From assembly GCF_003116585.1 (NCBI RefSeq), contig NZ_QEHM01000001.1:930001-994000 (forward strand): a stretch of 64,000 bases of DNA, given 5' to 3'. A program made the position numbers and the translations under genes. Positions 55,592-63,762 of the stretch are shown here, in pieces. Within the stretch, counting starts at the first letter, position 1. Every line of letters starts with the position of its first letter. Under the pieces are notes generated by a model, which was not told where the DNA came from, ran no database searches, and was given only the letters and a program-made list of their open reading frames with translations. This DNA is from Albibacillus kandeliae. Lineage in GTDB: Bacteria > Pseudomonadota > Alphaproteobacteria > Rhodobacterales > Rhodobacteraceae.

Positions 55592-56329
55592 TCAGAAGGC
55601 CCGGCCTTCACCACTCTCCGGTTCATCCAATTCCGCGGTGCGCTTGAACCGAAACCGCTGCAAGGCTGCCGGCAAGTTGCTTGCCGGCTTTTCCACGCCC
55701 GGCGCCGCGGGCGCCTCCGAAGCCGCTGATGGATGTAACACCAGAGACGCCACCCAGAAGCCGATGGAACCACCCGCCACGAGGCACAGCAGCATGGCCG
55801 CCGCGATCTTGATGCGCCAGTTCGGATGACCATGTGTGTCCGGAGCAGAGCGGAACCGCGTCGCGGCCAGCCGATACTGGCGATCGGCCACCATGTCGCG
55901 AACCTCGCGTTCCGAGGTGCCGGAGCCCTCGGGATCGGACAGTTCAGCGAAGTGTCCGCTGCGGCTGCCCGGTGCAGCAACGGCTTCCGGCTTGTCGCCC
56001 GGTCCCGCAGCACGTCCGTCGCCCTTGATCCTCGGTGGGATCCGCCGCGCGGTCGCTGGCCGGTCATCGGAGCGGCAGTGCGCTTCCGCCTCTGCGGTGC
56101 CCCCCTCGACAAGGTCCGCCGGATCGGCAGCCTCGCTTTCAGGCGCGTCGGTTTCCCAGGGTTTCAGTGCCGGAAGGGGCGCTCTTTCGCCTCCCTTCCT
56201 CAGGGCTTCGGCGCGTGTCTGACGCGCCAGTTCCAAGCGTTCTTCCCAGCTCAGAGACTTGTCGAGATAAGCTTTCGCATCGCCCGCCGGAGAGCCCCCT
56301 CTCCGGCCAGGCCGTTCCGTCACACCCAT
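55592..56329 (-). CDS. Single-span membrane protein of unknown function
   Basis: 245 residues, not recognised. The N-terminal ~160 residues are polar and probably disordered, rich in Arg, Ala, Glu and Pro, with a helical LSWEERLELARQTRAEALRKGGE segment. One membrane helix follows (IKIAAAMLLCLVAGGSIGFWVASLVL, about 177-202), then a short tail. GAGGG lies before ATG 56329; a GTG three codons earlier is possible. It converges on the RTX gene and resembles the 48857 protein only in topology. Confidence 0.65.
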   Translation of the reverse strand: MGVTERPGRRGGSPAGDAKAYLDKSLSWEERLELARQTRAEALRKGGERAPLPALKPWETDAPESEAADPADLVEGGTAEAEAHCRSDDRPATARRIPPRIKGDGRAAGPGDKPEAVAAPGSRSGHFAELSDPEGSGTSEREVRDMVADRQYRLAATRFRSAPDTHGHPNWRIKIAAAMLLCLVAGGSIGFWVASLVLHPSAASEAPAAPGVEKPASNLPAALQRFRFKRTAELDEPESGEGRAF

Positions 56330-56582
56330 AACCCTCACCCAAACTTACTTGTACATTCAGTCTACAGCAGAACCGGAAAAAGTCATGACACTTGTAGCGT
56401 GTATAAGGCGAGCTTAACTTTTCTCAGGGGCTAAATGGCGGCATTCTCGGAGCCAATGAATGATGGGTCTCCACATTGTTTCCAGGTTGAATACACCGAA
56501 GGCCATTCAACCCCGAAGGTCCGATAGCAGCCACCAAACCGAGATTCGTGGGCCGGCGGGTGCCGACCCTTGAAGCAGGCGT

Positions 56583-56981
56583 TTAGCCGACTTCCTCGAT
56601 CGGCGCCCCGGCAGCTTTCCACGCGCTGAATCCACCGTCGAGGTGCGCGACAGGCGAAAGACCCATCTCCTGCGCCATGCGGGTGCTGAGCGCCGACCGC
56701 CACGCGCTGGCGCAGTAGAACACGTAGGTCTTGTCCTGATTGAAGACGTCCTTGTGATAGGGGCTCTCGGAGTCGATCCAGAACTCCAGCATCCCGCGCG
56801 GACAGGAGAAGGCGCCGGGGATCTTTCCCTCGCGCTTCAACTCGCGGGGATCGCGGATATCGACGATCACGTAGTCGTCGGAGTCCAGCATGGCGCGGAC
56901 TTCATCGACCGAGACACGGGTCACGACCTCGTTGGCCTCCGCCACCATCTGCTTGACGTGCTTGGTTATGGTCTGGGGCAT
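56583..56981 (-). CDS. Rhodanese-like sulfurtransferase
   Basis: 132-residue single rhodanese domain. VIVDIRDPRELKREGKIPGAFSCPRGMLEFW and VFYCASAWRSALST place the catalytic Cys90 in a CxxxxR loop, HLDGGFSAWKAAG follows. It is predicted to be active on thiosulfate or a persulfide carrier. The intergenic stretch downstream (56339-56582) shows no gene. A 26-base gap separates it from the amidase upstream on the same strand. Confidence 0.92.
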   Translation of the reverse strand: MPQTITKHVKQMVAEANEVVTRVSVDEVRAMLDSDDYVIVDIRDPRELKREGKIPGAFSCPRGMLEFWIDSESPYHKDVFNQDKTYVFYCASAWRSALSTRMAQEMGLSPVAHLDGGFSAWKAAGAPIEEVG

Positions 56982-57007
56982 CGCGAACTTCCTCCTTGTC
57001 GCAGTTG

Positions 57008-58396
57008 TCAGAGTCCGGCCACGACCGGAACGCCACAGGCGGCCTCGATCACCTCACCAGCGGCGAGGAGCACGTCCTCGCGGAACTTGGAGCCGATCAG
57101 TTGTACGCCCACCGGTGCGCCGTCCACCTCACCCGTGGCGACCGAGAGACCGGGAAGCCCCAGCGTCGGCAGCGCGCGCTGCATCAGCTGCGCCTCCATG
57201 ATCGCATCGAACTCGGCCTGGCTCGCCACGTCGCTCTGCTGGGCGAAGGGCAGCATCCCCGAGACCGGGCACAGCACCACCGGGTAGGTTTCAAGGAAAG
57301 CCAGCCATTCACGGACTACGCCGACACGATCCTGCAACGCCGTCATCAGAGCGGCGAGGTCCATCTCGGGCGAGTCCGCCGTCATGCGGGCAAAGACGAT
57401 GTTGGCGTCCGGGTCGTCCTCACGGGCGATCACGGCCGCGGCAGCGCGGGACTCGGCCATCCAGAGCTTGGCGTTGATGTCGGCAGCCTGCCGCACTGGC
57501 GGGGTGTCGACCTCGTCCACCTGCCAGCCTGCCGCGCGCAGCGCCTCGGCGGCTTGCAGCACCGCCTGCGCGACGCTGTCCTCCACCACCATGCCCTCGG
57601 GCGCAACGCAAACCGCCGCGCGGCGCGGGAAGGCGCCCATGTCGAGCGGAACCGGGGACCACCAGGGGTCGCGGTAATCACCGGCCGACATCGCCTCCAG
57701 CCCCAGCCGCACATCCGCGATGCTGCGCGCCAGCGGCCCCGAGACGGCCATGATCTGCGCCCCGATCAGTCGGTCGGGGGCCGAGCTGTTCCAGGCCGGA
57801 ATACGCCCCAGCGTCGGACGAAGGCCCTGAACGCCGCAGGCGTAGGCCGGGTAGCGCACCGAACCCGCGATATCGGTACCATGCGCAATAGCGCAGAGAC
57901 CCGCCGCCACGGCAGCCCCTGCCCCGCCAGACGAGCCGCCGGGCGTCAGTGCCCGGTTCCTAGGGTTCAGCGTCTGGCCGTGCAGGCTGTTGTTGGTGAA
58001 CCAGCGCATCGAAAACGCGGGGGTATTGGTCCGCCCGACGATCACTGCCCCCGCCTTGCGCAGGTTCGCGACAACCGGGTTGTCCTGACTGGCGATCTGG
58101 TCCTTCTGCAGCCGCAGACCATTGGTGGTGGCATGTCCGGTCTGATCGACGTTCACCTTGATGGTCACCGGCACGCCCGCCAGCGGCCCCGCTTCCTCGC
58201 CACGGGCGATCTTGGCATCGACAGCGCGCGCCTCGGCCATGGCCTCCTCGGGGAACTCCTGCACGATGGCATTCAGCTCGGGGTTGAACCGCGCAATCCG
58301 GTCGAGGTGCACCATTGTCACCTCTTCCGCCGATACCCGCCCGGCCCTGACCAGTGCCGCAATCTCCGTCGCGCTCTGCGCCCACAGTTCCCGCAT
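57008..58396 (-). CDS. Amidase, amidase-signature family
   Basis: 462-residue hydrolase. The Ser-cisSer-Lys triad is visible as K80 (VTIKVN), the GGSSGGAGAAVAAG motif (about 153-166) and GTDIAGSVRYPA (S179). Substrates of this family range from aryl and fatty amides to glutaminyl-tRNA; no GatB or GatC is adjacent, so a catabolic amidase is more likely than GatA. Operon with the rhodanese is plausible. Confidence 0.92.
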   Translation of the reverse strand: MRELWAQSATEIAALVRAGRVSAEEVTMVHLDRIARFNPELNAIVQEFPEEAMAEARAVDAKIARGEEAGPLAGVPVTIKVNVDQTGHATTNGLRLQKDQIASQDNPVVANLRKAGAVIVGRTNTPAFSMRWFTNNSLHGQTLNPRNRALTPGGSSGGAGAAVAAGLCAIAHGTDIAGSVRYPAYACGVQGLRPTLGRIPAWNSSAPDRLIGAQIMAVSGPLARSIADVRLGLEAMSAGDYRDPWWSPVPLDMGAFPRRAAVCVAPEGMVVEDSVAQAVLQAAEALRAAGWQVDEVDTPPVRQAADINAKLWMAESRAAAAVIAREDDPDANIVFARMTADSPEMDLAALMTALQDRVGVVREWLAFLETYPVVLCPVSGMLPFAQQSDVASQAEFDAIMEAQLMQRALPTLGLPGLSVATGEVDGAPVGVQLIGSKFREDVLLAAGEVIEAACGVPVVAGL

Positions 58397-58607
58397 GATG
58401 CTTCCTTTCGCCTTTGCGCAGGAGGTGACAGGAAATCCCGCGCGGATTCAATGCCCAAGTCGGCAACCGCAGATCTCCGATGGACCTGCCGCACGCGTTC
58501 GGGCAACACTCTGCGCAATTGATTTGTGTGACCTTCTTCACGGACGAGTCGGCCGCAACGTGGTTGCGTGAGGCATTGTCCAAAAGACCATTTCTCGGAG
58601 AGCGGCC

Positions 58608-60122
58608 ATGGCCAGCCAGATGCCCCCTGCAAAGGCAAAGAAACTGCAGGAATTGTTGAACCGTATCGTCAAACCGCGCCCCCCGCTCGAAGTGGACGGG
58701 ATCATCGGCGACAAGACCAAGGACGCCATCAAGCAGATGCAGGGCATGGCCGGCCTGAAGAAGTCCGGCGAGGTCGACAGCGAGACCGCGGCAGTGATCG
58801 CGCGCGGGCTCAAGACCGGCAGCATCGAAAAGGAACAGCCCGAGTATTTCTTCAAGGTCGGCAGCAAGTGGATCGGCATGACCAAGAAGGAATACGCCGC
58901 CTACAAGAAACAGATGGTGGACAAGCTGCGCTCGGGTCCGCTGATGCAGATGCGGATGAACCTGATCGCAGCCGAGTCCGACTGGGACCACTTCGACAAA
59001 CAGAACAAGGACCAGTGGTTCGTCGCCTTCTGTATCGAAACCACCCGTGGCATCGACCTGCCTCCGAAGGGCATGATCACCAAGGCGCAGGCCGCCTACA
59101 AGCAGTGTGAATCCGCGCTGAGTTCTGGTGACCTCTCCAAGTTCCACAAGCTCTACCCGAACGCCGAGAAGCTGGCCAACGACGCCGCTGTCGAAATGCG
59201 CCGCTACCGCGAGAACATGATCGACGGCGGTGGCAACTGGGTGACGGGCCTGACCTTCACCAAGACCGGCGCTTTCACCTTTGTCGGCGTCTTCGCTGCC
59301 CCGGTCGCAGGCGCCGCGCTGGGCACCGGCGTGGTCGCCTCGGCGATGATCGGCGGTGCGGCGGTATCGGCGACGCAGTCGGCGGCTGGCGAACTGGGCA
59401 ACTGGTCGGCCGGAGACAAGAACTTCTCAGTCGGCGGCGCGATCAAGAACACCATCATCGACGGCGGCGTCGGTGCCATCGTCGGCTTCTTCAACAAGGG
59501 CGGCGCGGGCGGCAAGAACATCGTCGAGGCTCTCTCGGCCCGGGTCCTGCCCAAGCTTGCCAAGGAGACCGGATTCAAGCTGCTCTCCAGCACCTCACTG
59601 AAGAAGGCCACCGCCTACCTGATCACCGAGGGCTTCAAGAAGACGCTCGAGGACGCGGTCAAGGACGTGGCCGCCGCCGCCAAGGGCGACAAGACCATGA
59701 CCATCGACAAGTTCCTCGACAACCTTGCCGTCAACTTCATGAAGGGCGCCGCAATGGGTCCCTTCGGCAAGATCATTGGCGACTTTGCCAAGAAGGCGAG
59801 CAGCAAGCTCGACAGCAAGGACAAGCAGAAGATCTGGGACGTGGTGCTGAACGAGCTGTCGAAGCAGGCCAAGGGTAAGACCATCCATATCGGCGACATC
59901 AACGACCGGGCCGAAGCGCTGGTCGAGAAGATCATCAACGACCAGATTTCCAAGAACCTCGATCAGGTGATTTCAGAGATCTACGACAAGGTCTCCGGCC
60001 CGATGTCACCCGCCGCCTTCGAACAGATGCTGCGCGACAAGCTGGTCTCTCCCGCCCGCGCCAAGGCGATGGGGCTGATGGCGGCACAGGAGATCAAGAA
60101 GAAAAAGATGGTTCCGGCCTGA
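58608..60122 (+). CDS. Peptidoglycan-binding-domain protein with Gly-rich hydrophobic core (possible effector)
   Basis: 504 residues. Residues ~10-68 form a peptidoglycan-binding domain type 1 (LQELLNRI..LEVDGIIGDKTKDAIKQMQ..GEVDSETAAVI). Residues ~80-205 are a charged helical region. Residues ~220-300 form a Gly/Ala-rich hydrophobic stretch (FVGVFAAPVAGAALGTGVVA...GGVGAIVGFF) like pre-toxin regions of polymorphic toxins. A Lys-rich helical C-terminus (~305-504) is unrecognised. There is no signal peptide. No immunity or secretion gene adjoins it. A toxin or contractile-system effector is inference only. Confidence 0.7.
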   Translation: MASQMPPAKAKKLQELLNRIVKPRPPLEVDGIIGDKTKDAIKQMQGMAGLKKSGEVDSETAAVIARGLKTGSIEKEQPEYFFKVGSKWIGMTKKEYAAYKKQMVDKLRSGPLMQMRMNLIAAESDWDHFDKQNKDQWFVAFCIETTRGIDLPPKGMITKAQAAYKQCESALSSGDLSKFHKLYPNAEKLANDAAVEMRRYRENMIDGGGNWVTGLTFTKTGAFTFVGVFAAPVAGAALGTGVVASAMIGGAAVSATQSAAGELGNWSAGDKNFSVGGAIKNTIIDGGVGAIVGFFNKGGAGGKNIVEALSARVLPKLAKETGFKLLSSTSLKKATAYLITEGFKKTLEDAVKDVAAAAKGDKTMTIDKFLDNLAVNFMKGAAMGPFGKIIGDFAKKASSKLDSKDKQKIWDVVLNELSKQAKGKTIHIGDINDRAEALVEKIINDQISKNLDQVISEIYDKVSGPMSPAAFEQMLRDKLVSPARAKAMGLMAAQEIKKKKMVPA

Positions 60123-60149
60123 CACGGATCTGATCCGGCAGAAGAAGAA

Positions 60150-60173
60150 AGGCCCCGGGGATCCCCGGGGCCT
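60150..60173. terminator. Bidirectional terminator between the PG-binding protein and dctM
   Basis: Perfect 11-bp stem AGGCCCCGGGG / CCCCGGGGCCT with a 2-base centre, followed by T-rich sequence on the minus strand (TTCTTCTTC) and TTGTCGTTT on the plus strand. It lies between convergent stops. Confidence 0.85.
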
Positions 60174-60180
60174 TTGTCGT

Positions 60181-61611
60181 TTACCTTGTGATGATCTCCG
60201 GTCCCATCAGCAAGGTCGGCAGATAGGTCGAGATGAAGGGGACGTAGGTCACCAGGATCAGGAAGATGAAGAGCACGCCAAGGAACGGCAGCGCGGCGCG
60301 GACCACGCCCATCATCGGCATCCCGGCAACGCCGGAGGTGACGAAGAGGTTGAGCCCCACCGGCGGCGTGATCATCCCGATCTCCATGTTCACCACCATG
60401 ATGATCCCCAGGTGGATCGGGTCGATCCCCAGTTCTATGGCAATCGGGAACACCAGCGGCGCGACGATCACGATAAGGCCCGAGGGCTCCATGAACTGCC
60501 CGCCGATCAGCAGGATCACGTTCACCGCCACCAGGAACATCACCGGCCCGAAGCCCGCCGACAGCATCGCGCTGGCGATCTGCTGCGGGATCTGCTCGTC
60601 GGTCAGAACATGCTTGAGGATCAGCGCGTTGGCGATGATGAACATCAGCATGATGGTCAGGCGCCCGGCCTCCAGCAGCGTGTCGCGGGTGTCGCGATGG
60701 AAGAACGCGGTCACGATGGCCCAGGGCTTGTCCAGCAGGGTCAGCGGGCGTGGCACCTCACCGGTGACGGCTGCAGCAGACAGGCTGCGGTTCTCGCGCG
60801 CCTTCAGCGGCCCCATGTCTCGGTAGACGAAGAGCGCAACCAGAGCCGCGTAGACCGAGGCCACCGCCGCTGCCTCGGTCGGGGTGAACAGCGCCGGGGT
60901 GACGCCGGGGATCCCGTAGATGCCGACCATGATGATGGCGATCAGCATGAGGCCCCAGAATGCGTCCCGGAAGCTGTCCCAGACCTCTCCCCAGCCGAGC
61001 CACTCGCCCTTGGGCATGTCGCGGACCACGGCCATGATGTAGATGGTGATCATCAGCATCACGCCCGCCATGATCCCCGGGATCACCCCGGCAAGGAACA
61101 TGCGGCCCACGGAGACATCGGTGGCCGAGGCGTAAACGACCATCACGATCGAGGGCGGGATGAGGATGCCCAGCGTACCCGCGTTACAGATCACCCCGGC
61201 GGCGAATTCCTTGGAGTATCCGGCCTGTTTCATCGCCGCGATCACAATGGTCCCGATGGCAACCACGGTGGCCGGGGAAGACCCGGAGAGCGCCGCGAAG
61301 ATCATGCAGGCAAACACGCCCGCGATGGCAAGCCCGCCGCGCAGGTGACCCACGCAGGCGATGGAAAAGCGGATGATCCGCTTGGCCACACCGCCCGTCG
61401 ACATGAACGAGGACGCCAGGATGAAGAAGGGAATAGCCAGCAGCGTGTAGTGCCCGGCCATCGCCTGGTAGAGAGACTGCGCGATCGAGGCCAGCGAGGT
61501 CTCGGAGAACATCAGCAGGAAGATGATCGAACTGAGCCCGAGAGAGACCGCGATGGGCACGCCAATCAGCAGCAGCGCGACCACCATCACGAAAAGAAGT
61601 ACGACGTCCAT
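60181..61611 (-). CDS. dctM: TRAP transporter large permease DctM
   Basis: 476-residue, about 12-span subunit of a tripartite ATP-independent periplasmic transporter. MDVVLLFVMVVALLLIGVPIAVSLGLSS is the DctM N-terminus; FAALSGSSPATVVAIG, NAGTLGILIPPSIVMVVY and IGMITPPVGLNLFV are family signatures. The ATG at 61611 is right after dctQ (5-base gap). A polar loop around 275-305 is longer than usual. Confidence 0.95.
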   Translation of the reverse strand: MDVVLLFVMVVALLLIGVPIAVSLGLSSIIFLLMFSETSLASIAQSLYQAMAGHYTLLAIPFFILASSFMSTGGVAKRIIRFSIACVGHLRGGLAIAGVFACMIFAALSGSSPATVVAIGTIVIAAMKQAGYSKEFAAGVICNAGTLGILIPPSIVMVVYASATDVSVGRMFLAGVIPGIMAGVMLMITIYIMAVVRDMPKGEWLGWGEVWDSFRDAFWGLMLIAIIMVGIYGIPGVTPALFTPTEAAAVASVYAALVALFVYRDMGPLKARENRSLSAAAVTGEVPRPLTLLDKPWAIVTAFFHRDTRDTLLEAGRLTIMLMFIIANALILKHVLTDEQIPQQIASAMLSAGFGPVMFLVAVNVILLIGGQFMEPSGLIVIVAPLVFPIAIELGIDPIHLGIIMVVNMEIGMITPPVGLNLFVTSGVAGMPMMGVVRAALPFLGVLFIFLILVTYVPFISTYLPTLLMGPEIITR

Positions 61612-61616
61612 GCGGA

Positions 61617-62300
61617 TTACTCCCGGTTCTGGGCGGCGTCGGCCACCGCGTCTTCGGCCTCGTGGCTCACGATCAGGCTGTCCTTGCGCCCGGTCACGAC
61701 CGCCCAGCTGGCCTGCAGCACCCGAAGCAGGATCAGCGCGGCCGAGAACGGCAGGATGAAATAGGGCACCACGCGGGGCAGCTTGTCGTAGGAATCGCCG
61801 TAGTTGATGGCGTCCTCCAGCCAGCGGAAGATGCCAAGCATCGGCACCTGGTCGGTGACGTAGAAGGCCCGGTCGCGCACGCCGGTGGCAAAGCCCATCG
61901 GGAACCAGCGACCCTCGGTCGGTTGCAACGCGGCGAAGGGGGCCCAGTAGTCCCACGCGCCTTTCAGCAGCAGCAAGGCGTAGGCGATGCAGCAGAAGGC
62001 CGAGATGAGGGCGAGGTTACGCTTGCCGGGCTTGTCGAACAGGTTGATCACCGCGTCGACCCCAAGATGGGCGGTCATCTTGAACCCATAGGAGATCCCG
62101 AGCAGCACCAGCCAGGCGAACAGGATCAGTACGACCTCGAGCCCCCAGATCAGGGCATCGTTGAACAAGTACCGCAGCACGACGTTCACGAAGGTGATCA
62201 GCGTCATCATCCCGAGGATGAAAGCGATCAGCGTCTCTTCGATCGAATGGATGGCCCGTCCGAAGGCGGATCCGGGCCGGTAGGACGAATGTCCGGACAT
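61617..62300 (-). CDS. dctQ: TRAP transporter small permease DctQ
   Basis: 227-residue four-helix subunit: FILGMMTLITFVNVVLRYLFNDALIWGLEVVLILFAWLVLLGISYGF is the DctQ core. It has an extra loop with GRWFPMGFATGVRDRAFYVTDQVPM before the last helix, so it is longer than typical DctQ. I chose ATG 62300 because GGGGGA lies 6 bases upstream; ATG 62306 is the alternative. Confidence 0.9.
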   Translation of the reverse strand: MSGHSSYRPGSAFGRAIHSIEETLIAFILGMMTLITFVNVVLRYLFNDALIWGLEVVLILFAWLVLLGISYGFKMTAHLGVDAVINLFDKPGKRNLALISAFCCIAYALLLLKGAWDYWAPFAALQPTEGRWFPMGFATGVRDRAFYVTDQVPMLGIFRWLEDAINYGDSYDKLPRVVPYFILPFSAALILLRVLQASWAVVTGRKDSLIVSHEAEDAVADAAQNRE

Positions 62301-62327
62301 CGTCATTCCCCCGCTATGCAGATTGCG

Positions 62328-62354
62328 AAAATGGCCCGCCACAAGGACGGGCCA
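62328..62354 (-). terminator. Hairpin with T tract between dctP and dctQ
   Basis: Minus-strand stem TGGCCCG / CGGGCCA with a 9-base loop then TTTT. Its place just after dctP suggests partial termination, giving more binding protein than permease. Confidence 0.6.
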
Positions 62355-62390
62355 GTTGGCGGGCGCCGACGAGATGCCGGCGCGCCGCTC

Positions 62391-63392
62391 TTACATCGAG
62401 GCGTTGATGTTCTGGGCTGCGGCGATGTTGTCCGCACCCACGTCGCCTTCGAACTCTTCCCAGACCGGCTTCATCGCGTCGACCCAGTGCTGGCGCTGTT
62501 CCGGGGTCAGTTCCCGGATCTCGGCGCCTGCGTCCAGGATCGCCTGGCGCGCTTCGGCGTCGACTTCGCCCACGGCAGCGTTCCGCTCGACGGTCACTTC
62601 GTTCAGGATGGTCAGCAGCTGATCGCGCACCGCCGGGTCAAGGCTGTCGAGCCAGTCGACCGAAGTCACGACGAGGTAGTCGAGCACACCGTGATTGGTC
62701 TCGGTGGTGCCGTCCTGAACCTCGAAGAATTTCTGACCGTAGATGTTCGACCAGGTGTTTTCCTGGCCGTCGACGACGCCGGTCTGCAGCGCGCCGTAAA
62801 CCTCGGAGAAGGCCATCGGCTGCGGCGAGGCGTTCAGCGCCTTCATCTGGGCGACCAGCACGTCGGAGGGCTGAACGCGGAACTTGAGGCCCGCGGCATC
62901 GCCGGGTTCGATCAGCGGCTTGTTGGCCGAGAACTGCTTCATCCCGTTGTGCCAGAACTCGAGGCCCATCAGGCCACGGCGCGCCATCGATTCCTTCATC
63001 GCCTGGCCGGTCTCGGAGTTCTGGAAGGCGTCGACCGCTTCGATGTTCTTGAACATGAACGGCAGGTCGAAGATGCGGAACTGCTTGGTGAAGGCTTCGA
63101 ACTTCGACAGCGACGGGGCGGCCATCTGGACGTCGCCCTGCAGCATAGCTTCCAGAACCTGATCGTCATTGTAGAGGGTCGAGTTCGGATAGACCTCGAC
63201 ACAGGCCTTACCGTTCATTTCCTCGTCCACACGCTGCTGGAACAGCGAGGCGGCGATCCCCTTGGGGTGCTTGTCGGTGTTGGTCACGTGGCTGAACTTG
63301 ATGACGATCTCGCCCTCTTCGCAGGATGCGAGAGCCGAGGTTGCGCTCATGCCAAGGGTCAGCGCCGCGACGGCGGCGGTTACGAATTTCAT
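62391..63392 (-). CDS. dctP: TRAP transporter substrate-binding protein DctP
   Basis: 333-residue periplasmic protein with a 22-residue Sec signal (ending SALA). IVIKFSHVTNTDKHPKGIAASLFQQRV, ADAAGLKFRVQPSDVLVAQMKALNASPQPMAFSEVYGALQTGVVDGQENTW (with the conserved Arg that binds substrate carboxylate) match the C4-dicarboxylate DctP branch. The substrate is a dicarboxylate or similar acid. It is the first gene of dctPQM. Confidence 0.95.
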   Translation of the reverse strand: MKFVTAAVAALTLGMSATSALASCEEGEIVIKFSHVTNTDKHPKGIAASLFQQRVDEEMNGKACVEVYPNSTLYNDDQVLEAMLQGDVQMAAPSLSKFEAFTKQFRIFDLPFMFKNIEAVDAFQNSETGQAMKESMARRGLMGLEFWHNGMKQFSANKPLIEPGDAAGLKFRVQPSDVLVAQMKALNASPQPMAFSEVYGALQTGVVDGQENTWSNIYGQKFFEVQDGTTETNHGVLDYLVVTSVDWLDSLDPAVRDQLLTILNEVTVERNAAVGEVDAEARQAILDAGAEIRELTPEQRQHWVDAMKPVWEEFEGDVGADNIAAAQNINASM

Positions 63393-63599
63393 CGGATACT
63401 CCTCCCGAGTTGTATTCCGTCACCGGACGCTCCCGGTCCGGCCGCACCGCGTCTCGGTGCACTGAGCGGAGTGAACCCAAATGCCGCCAACCGCTCAACT
63501 GTTCGTCAGTTTCAAGGGGCGGCGCACAAGAAAACACCTGAAATTAAATGATTTAGGCGGATTTCAGCCGGGCCGGAGAATTCTGACATCAACCGACCA

Positions 63600-63615
63600 G
63601 TGCGGAAATCCGCAC
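63600..63615. promoter_or_regulatory. Palindromic operator, first copy
   Basis: GTGCGGAAATCCGCAC, a perfect 7-bp-arm inverted repeat with a 2-base centre. It is 208 bases upstream of dctP and 33 bases from a second copy. Confidence 0.65.
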
Positions 63616-63632
63616 GGCGCCACACCACGTTT

Positions 63633-63648
63633 GTGCGAAAATCCGCAC
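63633..63648. promoter_or_regulatory. Palindromic operator, second copy
   Basis: GTGCGAAAATCCGCAC, matching the first copy at 15 of 16 bases with one arm mismatch. The 33-base period is about three DNA turns, placing both sites on one face. Confidence 0.65.
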
Positions 63649-63762
63649 ACATTCGAATCGCGACTCACGCTGTCTGACCAGTTCGAATCGCATCACGACA
63701 CACAGGAGCGGCGGCGCAGTCCCCCTGCACCGCCACCAATGTCATCACCTGAACAGGTGTCG

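Larger units (their letters stand above)
63393..63762. promoter_or_regulatory. Upstream region of dctPQM
   Basis: 370 bases without a supported gene. Near dctP there are two leader hairpins, CCGGAC/GTCCGG (63423-63441) and GCACCG/CGGTGC (63444-63460). Further up are the two operators listed separately, then TTCGAATCGC twice (63652-63661, 63682-63691), and a palindrome CACCTG-AA-CAGGTG (63746-63759) that may terminate the gene upstream. Confidence 0.55.

Noticed and set aside
57008-58396. GatA subunit of Glu-tRNA amidotransferase
   Set aside because: The amidase signature is shared, but gatB and gatC are not adjacent and the neighbour is a rhodanese.
63652-63700. Possible tRNA T-arm (GTTCGAATC)
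   Set aside because: The sequence looks like a T-loop, but no 5-bp T-stem, acceptor stem or cloverleaf can be formed around either copy.
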